Source of the DNA: Allomyces arbusculus
Lineage: Eukaryota; Blastocladiomycota; Blastocladiomycetes; Blastocladiales; Blastocladiaceae
Assembly: GCA_027604705.1 (NCBI GenBank)
Contig: JADHYV010000071.1
Span: 1-64,000, forward strand
Length of the DNA stretch: 64,000 nt
Direction of reading: 5' to 3'
The notes beneath the pieces are model-generated. The model did no database searches and was not told the DNA's origin. It was given only the letters and a program-made list of their open reading frames with translations. A program made the translations under genes and the position numbers. Shown in pieces: positions 25,101 through 35,367 of this stretch. Every line of letters starts with the position of its first letter. The first letter of the stretch is position 1.

Positions 25101-26679
25101 GCGCGACATGCGCGCCCATCCCGTCCAACTCCTCGGTCGCTGGCGAGTTCAGATCAATATCCACGAACGCTTCGACGAGCGCGCCATCGTCCCGGACCAT
25201 CGCGCGAGTCGCAATCTGTCGCGCGGCGACGGCGCGTACGGCGTGGTCCGGGAGGTGCAGGGCGCGTAGCGCGCAGACGAGGACGGGGACGTCGTGCTGC
25301 GTGCCGTCAGGTAAGGCGTCAGTGAGGAGTTGGGTTAGGACCGCTGCAGGAACTTGCGCGCGGACGCAGTACTCAATCCAGTCCACCCTTGGCGGCACGT
25401 GTGCACAAATCGCGAGCAGGAGCTGCTGGGCGCGGTCGCGCACGTCGTCGTCGTCACTGTGCACGCCCACGGCCGCGGCCCACTTGACGATGCGTGTCGA
25501 GAGTGCGGTGGGGCCACGGTCGATCAGGATGGCGAGCGTGCGCGCCTGGACGGCCGCATCCCACGACAGCAGGAATAGCACGTGGTTGTCTATTCCTTTG
25601 TGGGCGATGTGGTCCACGAGAATCGACGGCGCGAGAAACAGACAATCGGGCTCGAGTTCCGGCCACCCGATGTGGGACCGGAGCGCGAGGATGACGAGAA
25701 TCAGCTGGTCGTAAGCGGTGGGCGGGTCAAGGCCGACGAGGGAGCAGCCGTTGGGCGCGACGTAGGTGTTCGAGGAGGTGAAGGGCGGGTCGATGTGCGG
25801 GCGCAACGGGTTCCAGTAGAGCAACGCGGCGAGGAGCCGTTCCTTGAGCGCGACGGTGAGGTGCGTGAAGCAAGGCAGGTGCATTGCGTCGTGGAGGATT
25901 CGCAGGGCGATGTGGAATGCGGTGCGCGATGTCAAGAGGCGCGCGACAGCAGCGAGGAGCGTAGCGAGGACGGCCGTGGCGGATGTTGACGGTGAGGAGA
26001 CAGTCGAAGGTTCGCCATCGTGGTCGTCGTGGTCGGCCGTGGGCTCGACAACAGCCACCCGGTCGCCATACTCGTTGACCTGCTCCTCTTTCGCCGCGAC
26101 CCTGAGCACGCCTACCACGTCCAACACGACTCGAAGCGTGACATCGAGGAATGGGTGGTACAGATCCGGATCGAGCGCGTCGACCCAAGTGCGTATGAGA
26201 AGCGAATTGCTCATGACAAACGCGACCCCACAATCGTCCATCAACGCATGCGCGAGCGCCATGGCCACGTGCGCCTGCGCGTCAGCGTCGAGGTGCAAGG
26301 GCGCGAGTTGCATATCCGTATAAACAGCGACGATTTGGTCGGCAAGATACGCTGCATGGCGTGCAACGCGGTCCTGCTCAAAGTCGTCGAGAGCGGGCGA
26401 GGTGGCGCTGGACGCACCGCGCGAATGCGGAAGGGCCGGCGGGGTGGAGAATGTGCGCGCGGGTCGGGAGGACCATCTGGGCGGATTGGTGTCGTGGTCG
26501 GTGGTCGGGTCCGGGAGAGCGACGGCCCCGTGCATGCGGCGGTCGGCATCGACAACTTGGCTGGGTTTGCTCTGGTCGTCGTTCAGAGCGCGCGCCGAGT
26601 CGTAGCGGCGTGCGGGCAAGGGCGGGAACGCCGTCGCGACCGCGGTCGGATCACTTGGCGAGGGGTAGAGGGCGGGCAT
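22144..26679 (-). CDS. Large ARM/HEAT-like helical-repeat protein, possibly rotatin-related
   Basis: Exons 26679-22599 and 22529-22144 (intron 22530-22598) give 1488 aa. The first 110 residues are Pro/Ser-rich. The rest is a long series of Leu/Ala-rich helix pairs typical of armadillo/HEAT solenoids, with no enzyme motif. The C-terminal exon has ALEVVWVLAFQNRETKVARR, which resembles the end of rotatin/Ana3 (pattern ALWxLxxNxxKAK). Rotatin is a centriole and basal-body protein, plausible in a flagellated fungus, but this one is shorter than animal rotatin and I see no second family hallmark. The start is the first in-frame ATG; the frame stays open upstream, so another 5' exon is possible. Confidence 0.68.
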
Positions 26680-27128
26680 CGTGCTGTCGCTCGGCCAGTC
26701 GGGTTCGGGGTCGATGCTGCGCGCAGCCGTCAGTGTCGGGCGCGGGACCGGTGCCAATCTTGTTGTTCAGGATTGCAGCATGGCATTGCGGCAAGTCGCA
26801 AGACGCAAGTGCCGCGGTCGGCGGCGGGAAATCGGGTTCGCGATGGACGCCGACGGTGGGAGCATCGCTTCACAATTATCAAAGGGAGGACGACTTACGT
26901 GGTGCGCACGGCCACCGCCATCTGCGCCCATTGCGCTCGGCGGCACGTCCGCGACCGCGAACCGCGACTGCCGCGACAGTCAACACGACGACGAGGACGA
27001 GGACGACGAGGACGACAACGACGACGGCGCGACTCCCCGCACTCTCCCCGCGCCCGCCCGCTCTCTCTCTCGCTCTTCCCTCGATACCGCGCGCTCCGTC
27101 GATCCATCGTTCCATCCACGCACGCGCG
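26680..27128. promoter_or_regulatory. Divergent promoter region
   Basis: Separates the ARM-like gene (-) from the RING gene (+). Contains a GACGAGGAC-type purine-rich simple repeat at about 26986-27030. No TATA box is obvious. Confidence 0.4.
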
Positions 27129-27619
27129 ATGCCGCCTGACCCGCGCGCCAGCGCGGCCCCTGCGCGCACGCAACCGCCGCCGCCGCAATGGGCCGCCTAC
27201 GCGCCCGCTCCCCCACCTCCACCTCCGCCTGCCGGTCCCGCGCCGACTCCCGCGCGCCGCACCGCGTTCGTCGACCTGACGGCGTCGCCGCCGGACGTGC
27301 CGCTCCCCGCGTTCCCCGCGGCCTCCCCACCCGCGCCGCCTGCCGCGCCGCGTGCGGGCGCCGGCGCTGCGGCGAGACGCACGCAAGTGATTGATATCTT
27401 GCTTTTGTCCGACGACGAGGAGTTTGCGGCGCCACTCCCCGCGGTGTGTAGTTGATTGGCGACGGGAGGGGCAGAAAGTGAAGAACGAGTGGCTAACTGA
27501 CGGACGAGTGGATCTAGCCGCGCCCGAGCACCAACGCAGACGCCGAGCACGCGCGGCGGCAGCAGGCGCGCGAGCACGACGAGGCGCTGCGTGCGGCGGC
27601 GCAGCAGCAGTACGAGTAC

Positions 27620-27653
<34 letters not shown>

Positions 27654-29490
27654 TCGCGCAAGTGCAGCACCCCCAGCAGCATCCGCAACAGCAGCAGCCG
27701 TACGGGTACCAGTACCACCCGCCGCCGCTGCCGCAACCCGTGCACGTCAACGACTTCCAGTTCCACGCGCCGCAGCCACAGCTTTACGCGTTCGCGTGGC
27801 CCAACCCGGCCCCGCCACCTCCTCCTCCACCGGCCGCGGCCGCCGAGCCGCAGCACTTCCCGGCGTGGCACGAATTGCAGCAACAACAGCAGCAACCGGC
27901 GCCACCACCACCTCCCCCCGGCCCTAGCCCTGGCCTTGCGCGCCGCCCGACCGCCGGATCGGACATGGACATTGACGGCGACGACTTAGCCGGCAACGGC
28001 GCCGTGCAAGCGCGCCGCGCCGCGGCCGTGCACGACGCGCAAGTGCGCGCACACCACCAACGGCAAATCGCCGACCGTGCCGCGGCGCGGCGTGCGCGCG
28101 ACGAGCAAGCCGCTCGCGCGCGTGACGAGCAGGCCGCGTTTCTTGCGGCGATGCGGCAGCGAGTTGAGACCGAGCGCGCGCTGGAACGCGAACGCGTGCG
28201 CGAGCGGCAGCAGCAGGAGCTGGTGCGGGAGCGGGAACGGATTCGCGCGCGCGAGCGCGAACGCGAGCGGGAGTTGCTCGCGCGGCAGCAGGAGCACGAG
28301 GCGCACGCGCGGCAGCGCCTGGAAATGTTGGCGCAGATGGCCGCGGCGCAGCTGCGCAATGGTGATGCGCCGCCGCCGATCTTTGGGCACGGTCTTGGGA
28401 ACCACCAGTGGTGGGGGCATGACCACGAGGATGAGTGGCCGCACCGCTACCATCACCATGATCATGACGAAGAGGAGGAGGAGGGCGAAGGGAACGGGGA
28501 GGAGGAACACGACGAGGACGACCATGACGACGAGGACGACCACGAGCACCCATTCATGTTCGGCGGCGGCGACGCGCCCCCACCTCCACCTGCGCGCGGC
28601 ATTGGCATTTTCGGTTTCGGCGCGGGTCTGCACGACCTCTTTGGTGGCATCGATGTCGCGGACCTTGGACCGCGCGCGCGGGCACTGGCGCAGCAACTCG
28701 GCATGGCGGTGCGCCACGGGGCGCGCCCGCCGCGCGTGGTCCCACCGATGATGCGCGCGCGCGCCGATTATATGACCGACGAGCAGTTTGCCCGGCTCGG
28801 GTACGAAGGACTCATGGCGTTGCAGGAACGGATTGGTGAGGCCAACAAGCCCAACAAGCCCGTACTGTCCAAGGAGCAGATTGCCAAGTTGCCGACGAGC
28901 ACCTATAGCAGTGTGGCCAAGTGCGCCACAGGCGAGACGGAGCAGTACGTTAACATTTTGTACTCAATTTTCCTGGAGAGCAATCGACTCCTTCCGCTCA
29001 CCCATTGATCTGCAACAGGTGCACGATCTGCCTGACCGACTACGCCGCGGCCGACACGGTCACGACGCTCGTGCCCTGCAAGCATCGGTTCCACCAAGGG
29101 TGTATCGCCGATTGGCTCCCACGCAACGCAACGTGCCCGATCTGTCGCGCCACGTGCGAACCGCCGGCCGCCCCGCCGCCATCCCCCGCCAAGCGCCCGC
29201 GTTCTGGTCCGACCGAGGAAGACGAGGCGCGCGAACTGCGCCGGGAACGCCGCCGCGCACGTGTGCAGCAGCAACAGCAGCAACAGGCCCAGCAGCGCGA
29301 GCGGGAACAGCGCGAGCGGCAGAGACGGCAGGAACGGCGTGCGCGGCGTGCGGCCGTGGCAGCTGCGGCGCCACCACCGCCACCGCCGCCGGCGCAGCTG
29401 GCGGGGCCACGGGCTCAGCGCGGGCCACGGCCGCCTGCCCCGCCGCCAGTGCCGAGACCGCGCGCGGTGATTGTAATTGATGACGACTGA
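27129..29490 (+). CDS. RING-H2 E3 ligase with SUMO-interacting motifs (STUbL-like)
   Basis: Exons 27129-27443, 27518-28944 and 29019-29490 give 737 aa. The RING-H2 finger (582-624) has the full C3H2C3 spacing: CTIC, then CKHRFHQGC, then CPIC. Two hydrophobic-acidic motifs near the N-terminus, FVDLT (47-51) and VIDILLLSDDEE (87-98), and one at the extreme C-terminus, VIVIDDD (731-737), look like SUMO-interacting motifs. That combination is the hallmark of SUMO-targeted ubiquitin ligases (RNF4/Slx8). Between them lie a poly-Gln block (CAG x10), Arg/Glu-rich coiled coil (about 290-400) and a His/Asp/Glu block. The RING is internal, with a 113-aa Gln/Arg tail, unlike RNF4. E3 activity is very likely; SUMO targeting is inferred. 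Confidence 0.87.
27623..27652 (+). repeat. (CAG)10 microsatellite
   Basis: Perfect trinucleotide run inside the RING gene, encoding poly-Gln; likely length-variable. Confidence 0.9.
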
Positions 29491-29830
29491 ACGCGGCGCA
29501 GTGCCGTCATGCGCGTTGGGGCGTCCCCGTGCTCTCGATTGGTCCTGGATGACCGGTCGAGCGCCGAGTTTGCACGGGATTGACGTGGGCGCGTTGTGCG
29601 GTTGGGTTGGGAACGATATATCTCTCTATAAGTTTGGTTTCGGTTTAGTACTTGTTTCCTTGCGCTTTTGCGTTGGTGAGCTTGATTGGAGTGTTGCTGA
29701 GCTGCCGATCGATCGCTGGTGTGCAACGTCGATCTCCACCCGCTTACTTGCAAGCCAACACGCGACTCGTGTCCTCACATTCTCTCTCTCCGCATCTCCA
29801 ACATCGTCATCCACCTCAGCCCGCTGCTCC
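29491..29830. promoter_or_regulatory. Upstream region of the TspO-like gene
   Basis: TATAAG at 29627-29632, about 200 bases upstream of the start codon, may be a TATA box. No gene seen. Confidence 0.35.
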
Positions 29831-30700
29831 ATGGCCGACCAACGCCAACCACTGCTACCGCGCGCCGCCAACGATGCCGTCCCCACGGCGACCCCGCTCA
29901 TGACGGTCGCTCTGCGGTGGGCCAACCTGGCCTTGCTGATCACGATTCAAGTCGTTAACAAGTACTCGTCGGCCGGCAAGATTGGGCATGGGCCCATTGG
30001 CGAAATCTCGCGGCGACACCCCAATTACCTCGTACCGGCCCCATGGGCGTTTTCGATCTGGGGTGAATATCTACCATTCCCAACGACCTGCGTGACGACG
30101 ACGAACGTGCAACTGACATGCGGACATCTAGGCCTGATCTACGCGTTCCTCACGCTCTTCGCGCTCGCACAAGCGCTGTTCCCCATCCTCGCCGTCGACA
30201 TGGCCATCGGCACCGTCTTCCTCGCCAACACGCTCTTCAGCCTCTCCTGGGTCTTCCTCTTCTCGTACGAGTACATTGTCCTCTCGACGCTCGCGATCAC
30301 CGGCATGTGGATCACGGCGCTCCACATCGTGACGCGGCTCCCGCGCACGAATGCGTGGATCGAGTACCTCACGTACCAACTGGGCCTGCGGCTGTACGCG
30401 GCGTGGCTGACGGGCGCCACGGTCGTTGCCATCTACGCGGCCACGACGGACCGCGATCCGAAATACGTGCCGGTGGCCGTGCTCGGCGCGGTGGTGGTCG
30501 CGGCCGCGGACGCGTGGATTGCGGTCACGTACGACGATCTGGTATTTGTCGGCGTGGGGTTCTGGACGCTCGTCGCGAATTATGCGAAGAACAAGGGAGT
30601 GCCTGTGCTCGGGCCCCTGGTGCTGGTGTTAGCCGCAGGGGTCGGGGTGGTGGGGGTGTGGATTGGGTGGGCGCGGTGGACGCGGCGCGCTGTGTTGTAG
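29831..30700 (+). CDS. TspO/MBR-like multi-pass membrane protein
   Basis: Exons 29831-30062 and 30132-30700 give 266 aa; the 69-nt intron stays in frame, but removing it restores FSIWGLIYAFLTLFA. That phrase, preceded by LVPAPWA, resembles the (T/A)PAxxAFSIWGLIY signature of TspO/MBR-related membrane proteins. About seven hydrophobic segments are visible, more than the five of classical TspO. Pathway and ligand cannot be read from sequence. Alternative: another tryptophan-rich membrane family with a similar motif. Confidence 0.6.
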   Translation: MADQRQPLLPRAANDAVPTATPLMTVALRWANLALLITIQVVNKYSSAGKIGHGPIGEISRRHPNYLVPAPWAFSIWGEYLPFPTTCVTTTNVQLTCGHLGLIYAFLTLFALAQALFPILAVDMAIGTVFLANTLFSLSWVFLFSYEYIVLSTLAITGMWITALHIVTRLPRTNAWIEYLTYQLGLRLYAAWLTGATVVAIYAATTDRDPKYVPVAVLGAVVVAAADAWIAVTYDDLVFVGVGFWTLVANYAKNKGVPVLGPLVLVLAAGVGVVGVWIGWARWTRRAVL

Positions 30701-31113
30701 TCGTTGAAGGTGACGGAGAAAAACAAGTCAGCAAGTGGGTATCCACAGTGAAGGTGGACAGGACGTGAAGTTGTCGCACACACAGATTCAACGGGATCGG
30801 GCAGCGCTGTGGGAGTGCTCCCAACGACAGCAGAGCCGTCTCGCGGCCGTCTCGCAGCCGCCTCGCGGCCGTCTCGCAGCCGCCTCGCGGCGAGTCTCGC
30901 GGCGTGCGGTGGAGTCGGTCACATGCAACCACCGGCTGTGCACGCGTGGCACCCTCCCTGGTTTTGCAAGGTTGTTTCCTCGCCCAAAAAGAACAGAAAC
31001 GCGCCACGTTCCAGTCCCCTCACACCATCCATCCCTGACCGAATCCACTCGCCCCCTCCTCTCCCCCGGCCTCGCCCTGCACCCAACCACCCACCACCAA
31101 GCACCAAGCAACT
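30701..31113. other. Upstream region of APRT gene with 22-nt tandem repeat
   Basis: A 22-base unit (GGCCGTCTCGCAGCCGCCTC plus GC) is repeated exactly at 30845-30866 and 30867-30888, with a degenerate third copy to about 30905. It lies 200-270 bases upstream of the start codon. Confidence 0.7.
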
Positions 31114-31726
31114 ATGAGCAGCGACGGCCTCGACCGCGTGCGCGCCTTGATCCCGGCGATCCCCGACTTCCCGCAACCGGGCATTGTCTTCCGCGACCTG
31201 TTCCCGGTCTTCCGTGACCCCAAGGCGCTCGAGGCGCTGTCGGCGCACCTGACGACGCACCTGCTCAACCTGCCGACCGACGTCGACGTGATTGTCGGCA
31301 TCGACGCACGCGGGTTCCTCCTGGGTCCGCTGCTCGCCGCGCGCATTGGCGCGAGCTTTGTGCCGGTGCGCAAGCGGGGCAAGTTGCCGGGCGACGTGGT
31401 GCGCACGTCGTACGCCAAGGAGTACGGCGTGGTACGTCATTCTCTGGCGCTCACTTGGTCGTTGCGGTGCGGTGCGGTTGTGCTGACGCGAGCGCGGTCT
31501 GTGTGTATAGGACGAGGTCGAGATCCAGAAGGACGCGATCAAGGCCGGCCAGAACGTGGTCGTCCTCGACGACCTGATTGCGACGGGCGGGTCGGCCAAG
31601 GCGGCGGGCGAGCTCGTGCGCATGATTGGCGGCAACATTATCGAGTACCTGTTTGTGATTGAGCTCGAGGCGCTTGCCGGCCGCAACGTGCTCGACGCGC
31701 CCGTCTACGCGCCGATTGTCTACTAG
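31114..31726 (+). CDS. APT1: Adenine phosphoribosyltransferase
   Basis: Exons 31114-31431 and 31511-31726 give 177 aa, the usual length. Converts adenine and PRPP to AMP in purine salvage, in the cytosol. The start is typical (IPDFPQPGIVFRDLFPVF). The PRPP-binding loop is VVVLDDLIATGGSA. The substrate region RKRGKLPG and the flexible-loop segment SYAKEYGVDEVEIQKDAI, which spans the splice junction, are intact. The whole domain is present with no odd residues. Confidence 0.97.
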
Positions 31727-32435
31727 AATTGCGCGCGGGTTCGATGGTCGTGAAGTGGAGACAATATACATTTGCATCTTAGCGTTCTGTCCCATTGTCG
31801 TTGCGACCGACGGCAGTCTGGCAATGACTGCGCGAGGAGGGTGCGGCTCAAAAGCAGGGGTCTCACCGACAATGCAACTTCCTGCGTGCGGTCGTCTCCC
31901 AACGGTCCCACGATCCGCGCTTCCGCACCCCGAAACGTGCAGTGCGCCCGCGGTGCAGATCTGGTCGTGCACGGTCGAGGAGCACGCTGGTGCGCGAGCC
32001 GTGGGAACGCTGAATGCGGCGAGTGCGCGCCGTGCGGCGCCGTGGCCCAGCGTGTGGTGCGCGGTGCGTGCGTGGACGGGGGACCAGCCAAGGCAGAGCC
32101 CAGGAGGGTGGCGCGCGTGATGCCGCGCGTGATGGGCGCGCCGGCGCCGGCGGTGGCAGGGCCAGGCGCGCGGCGGCAGCGCGGTCGAATCGGACGGCTG
32201 GACCGGCGGCGTGCCTTGCCGCCGTGTCCTCTGTGGCGGGCGAGTCGCGCCTGCGAGCAAGTCGCGCCTGCGCGCGACGCTGGGCCGTCTCTCGTCCCCG
32301 CCAGGTCGCGCGTGTCTACTGTTCCTGCCCCCCCCCCCCCCACCCCCCTCTCTCTCTCTTTCTCCTGCCCGCGTTCGCGTTCTCTCTCTCCTCAGGCCGC
32401 GATCCACGACCTCCACCGACCCACAACCGCCCACC
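31727..32435. other. Intergenic with pyrimidine-rich leader
   Basis: No gene seen. A poly-C run at about 32330-32341, followed by CT-rich sequence to 32396, lies directly upstream of the next start codon. Confidence 0.45.
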
Positions 32436-33195
32436 ATGTCGCGCCAGCAGCAGCAGCACCCCGACGCCGACGCGCTCTACTCGCGCCTGCGCGACCGCGA
32501 CCAGCAGCACGCGGCCGCGCGCGACTTCCACCCGCTCGACCCGCGCGACACGCAGTACCCGCTCGGCCGTGTGCCGCGGTCGGCGCGCGCGCTCGACTCG
32601 GACGACCGCGACTCGCGCCAGTCACAGCAGTCGCAGTCCCAGCCGCGCGGCCCGCGCGACCCCTTCCACTACCCCGGCCGCGTCGCAGCTTCCCAGCTCC
32701 CGGAGTCGCATATCGCGCCCGAGGACGCCGAGCGCATGCTGCGCATGCTCAAGGGCGACGCGCGGCGGCACGGCGCGTACGTGCGTGGCGCGCAGCCGCC
32801 GCGGCACGGGTCAGCGGCCGCGTTCTACCAGGCGGCGTACGCGCAATACTTGAATGCCGTCGCGGAGGAACTCGACGTGCATCCGGGCTGGCTCGATGCG
32901 ATGATCGATCCGGACGAGGTACGGGAATGGTGATGGCCGCGGTGATCGTCGGGCCGCGGACTGATCGAATGGCGGGTGCTAGAACTTTGACGAACTGAAG
33001 TTGCGTGCGGCGCTGCGTCGCGAGGCCGCCTATCGCGCGCAACTGGAGAGCGCCGAGCTCGGGCACCCGGTGGCCCGTGGGCCGGCGGCGCACGTGCAGA
33101 GCGCCGCGACCAAGTTTGAGCTCGCGATGCGCGGCGGGTTGGGCGAGGAGGAGATGCGTCGCGGCGGCGGTGGCGGTGGGCGCGGCGGGCGCTGA
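32436..33195 (+). CDS. Small unknown protein
   Basis: Exons 32436-32918 and 32983-33195 give 231 aa. No family recognised. The first 90 residues are Gln/Arg/Asp-rich and likely disordered. A helical core follows (AAAFYQAAYAQYLNAVAEEL, then PGWLDAMIDPDENFDELKLR across the intron), and the tail is Gly-rich. Clean splice sites and a well-formed helical segment that continues across the junction favour a real gene. Confidence 0.62.
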
Positions 33196-33546
33196 AGGCG
33201 ACCGGGCCGGGTTCGCGCACGCTGTCGTGCGAGGTGCGCGCGTCGTGAAGGACGCGCGAGGGCGGGCGTGATGCCCGTCGAGTGCAAGTCGTGTCGCGGC
33301 GCGCGGTACTGTGCCTTTTGTTCATTTGTCGTTGGGGCCTCGTCTATTGGTCTTTGACCGCCGTCGTGCGGTTCATCTCTGTCGCGTCGTTGTCGATTAT
33401 CGTTTATCCCCGTCGTGCCCTTTTCGTTACTCCCCATGTCGGTCATTTCCGTTCCCCTCAGCCTCGTTCGGCATCCGTTCCGCCCCGTTCAATGCAAATC
33501 CCCGTCTCGTCGTGCTTGCTTCTATTCCACGCGCAACCATCATCTA
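33196..33546. other. Convergent 3' region
   Basis: 3' ends of the small unknown gene (+) and the siderophore synthetase (-); nothing else seen. Confidence 0.4.
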
Positions 33547-35367
33547 TCACTCGCTCTCCACCTCGGCCCCGACGCCGTCCCGCGCGTCGCGCCCCTGCAC
33601 CAAGAAATTCGGCACATGTACATACTGCGTATCGCGAGCCGTATCCAACAACTTCATCCGCAAAAACGCCTTCCCCGGCACCGTCTTCTGCTTCAACCAC
33701 ACCTCCTCCAGCACCGAACCCCTTGGCACATGCCGCTCGACCACCTCGCGCACTGCCGTCCACACCGCGCCATGCTCGGTCACATCGCGCACCAAAACGC
33801 GCACGAGCCGGTGCACGTGGCCCATGATCAGCGCGTGGTAGAGCAGCACGGCCCCGGCGCGCATCGAGTCGGCCAGGATCGGCGAATGAGGGTGCAACTG
33901 GTCGATCAGCGCGGACCCGTGGACGGCAGCAAACGTGGCCGCGTGCAGATCGATCCCGCCAAAGTCGCGCACGGCGAACCCCGTGGGGTGGCCCGAGACC
34001 GGATCGAGTTGGACGAGCGTGTTCTGCAAGTGCGCCTCGAACGCGAGCCCGTGGCGCAGATACGGCGGCAAGAACGCCGTCAGCAGCACGTTGGCGTACC
34101 GCGCAATCCATTCGTGCTCGGTCCCCTTGGGCACGAACCGCGCCACGTGCGGGAGTTCCGCACTGCCAACGGCGTGTTCGACGAGCGCCGCACAGACCAC
34201 GTAGCCCCGCGGCGTATTGAGCCGGAAAATCGCCGCGAGCGCCTTCGCCACGTCCGGGTCCGCGTGGACCGACCCGCACGCGGCCGGTTCCTCGAGGACC
34301 GTCAATACGTCCCTGACCTCGGTGGTCGCGAGCGCCGCGATCTGCGAGATCACGGGCCCGTTGTGCACGGAGGGGGCCGAGACGGTGCGTAACGCCGAGG
34401 TCGTCACGACAAACACGGGTAACTTGATCGCGTACTGCGCAAGCGGCCAGGTGCGGTCCACGGGAACGACCGTGCGCAGCGACGCCTGCGCGGCACACTG
34501 GAGGGTCGCGGCCGTTGGCAGCAGGTGCGCGACTGGTGGCGGGAAGAGCGCGGCGACGACGGGCAAGTGCAGCGGGTGAATCGGGAGCAGCGTGCGCTCG
34601 GGGCCGTCGACAAGGGCGACCGCCTCCTTGGTCTCGGCGACCCGCGCGCGCACCCACGCGCGCATCGCCGGCTCGACTTCCGCACCAAACACGCCGTGCG
34701 CGCCGACCGCGGTGCGCAAGACCGCAACGAACCGGACCCCGGGGTACAGCTGCGCCTCGAGCGCGGCGCGCGACGTTACGTCCTCGTCGCGCACGGGGGA
34801 ACGCGCGGCGCGCGCGCGGTGCATCGGGTGCATCGGGTGGCCCTCGACGACGGCGTGTTCCCAGACGACCGGGTCGTTGCTGAGCGACGGGGTTGCCGGG
34901 AGCGGGAGGGTGGAGATGAGCGATTGCACCCGTGCCGAGACGGCGAGTTCGTGGGCGATGCGCGCGACAGCGGTAGGAGAGGTGAACGGTGTGGTACGGG
35001 AGGTGGCGAACGCGGTCCAGATGGCGGCCGGGTCGGACGAGGTGGAAAGTAACGAGGTGGACAGGACGACGTGTGGGCCGACGAGGTCGGTCGGGTCGAG
35101 GAACGCGATTGCGCGCGTGCCGGTGCCGGCGGGGACGGGACGCGGCGTGAGGAGGGCGTAGAGCGCCGTGTCCTTGTCGTCGGTGCCAAGCGGGACGAGC
35201 CTGGCAATGGGCCCATGATCGAGGAGCAGCGCACGCACAGCGTCCGGGATCTCGGTGGGTAAGTGGATCGTGGCCGACGCGGCGAGCTGCTCGTTGATGA
35301 GCGCAGCAACGAGCCGGGCCGTCGTTGGCCAGCCGGGCGCTGTCGTCGTCGAGGTGGTTGCAGCCAT
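33547..35367 (-). CDS. NRPS-independent siderophore (NIS) synthetase, IucA/IucC family
   Basis: Intron-less, 606 aa. NIS synthetases adenylate a carboxylate such as citrate and couple it to an amine or alcohol to build hydroxycarboxylate siderophores. Family hallmarks in order: GHPMHPMHRAR (about 175-185) in the ATP site, LLPIHPLHLPVV in the middle, and LAFEAHLQNTLV (about 445) followed by VRDFGG, matching the EAHxQNxL signature and the FhuF-like C-terminal half. Length fits the family. The start is the first ATG in frame; the frame extends 18 codons upstream without an ATG. Mucoromycote fungi use such an enzyme to make rhizoferrin, so rhizoferrin-like chemistry is a reasonable guess. No transporter or reductase gene lies beside it. 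Confidence 0.9.
   Translation of the reverse strand: MAATTSTTTAPGWPTTARLVAALINEQLAASATIHLPTEIPDAVRALLLDHGPIARLVPLGTDDKDTALYALLTPRPVPAGTGTRAIAFLDPTDLVGPHVVLSTSLLSTSSDPAAIWTAFATSRTTPFTSPTAVARIAHELAVSARVQSLISTLPLPATPSLSNDPVVWEHAVVEGHPMHPMHRARAARSPVRDEDVTSRAALEAQLYPGVRFVAVLRTAVGAHGVFGAEVEPAMRAWVRARVAETKEAVALVDGPERTLLPIHPLHLPVVAALFPPPVAHLLPTAATLQCAAQASLRTVVPVDRTWPLAQYAIKLPVFVVTTSALRTVSAPSVHNGPVISQIAALATTEVRDVLTVLEEPAACGSVHADPDVAKALAAIFRLNTPRGYVVCAALVEHAVGSAELPHVARFVPKGTEHEWIARYANVLLTAFLPPYLRHGLAFEAHLQNTLVQLDPVSGHPTGFAVRDFGGIDLHAATFAAVHGSALIDQLHPHSPILADSMRAGAVLLYHALIMGHVHRLVRVLVRDVTEHGAVWTAVREVVERHVPRGSVLEEVWLKQKTVPGKAFLRMKLLDTARDTQYVHVPNFLVQGRDARDGVGAEVESE

Noticed and set aside
23348-25714. 788-codon + strand frame opposite the ARM-like gene
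   Set aside because: Ser/Thr/Ala/Arg composition of an antisense shadow; the - strand frame is longer and has regular helical repeats.
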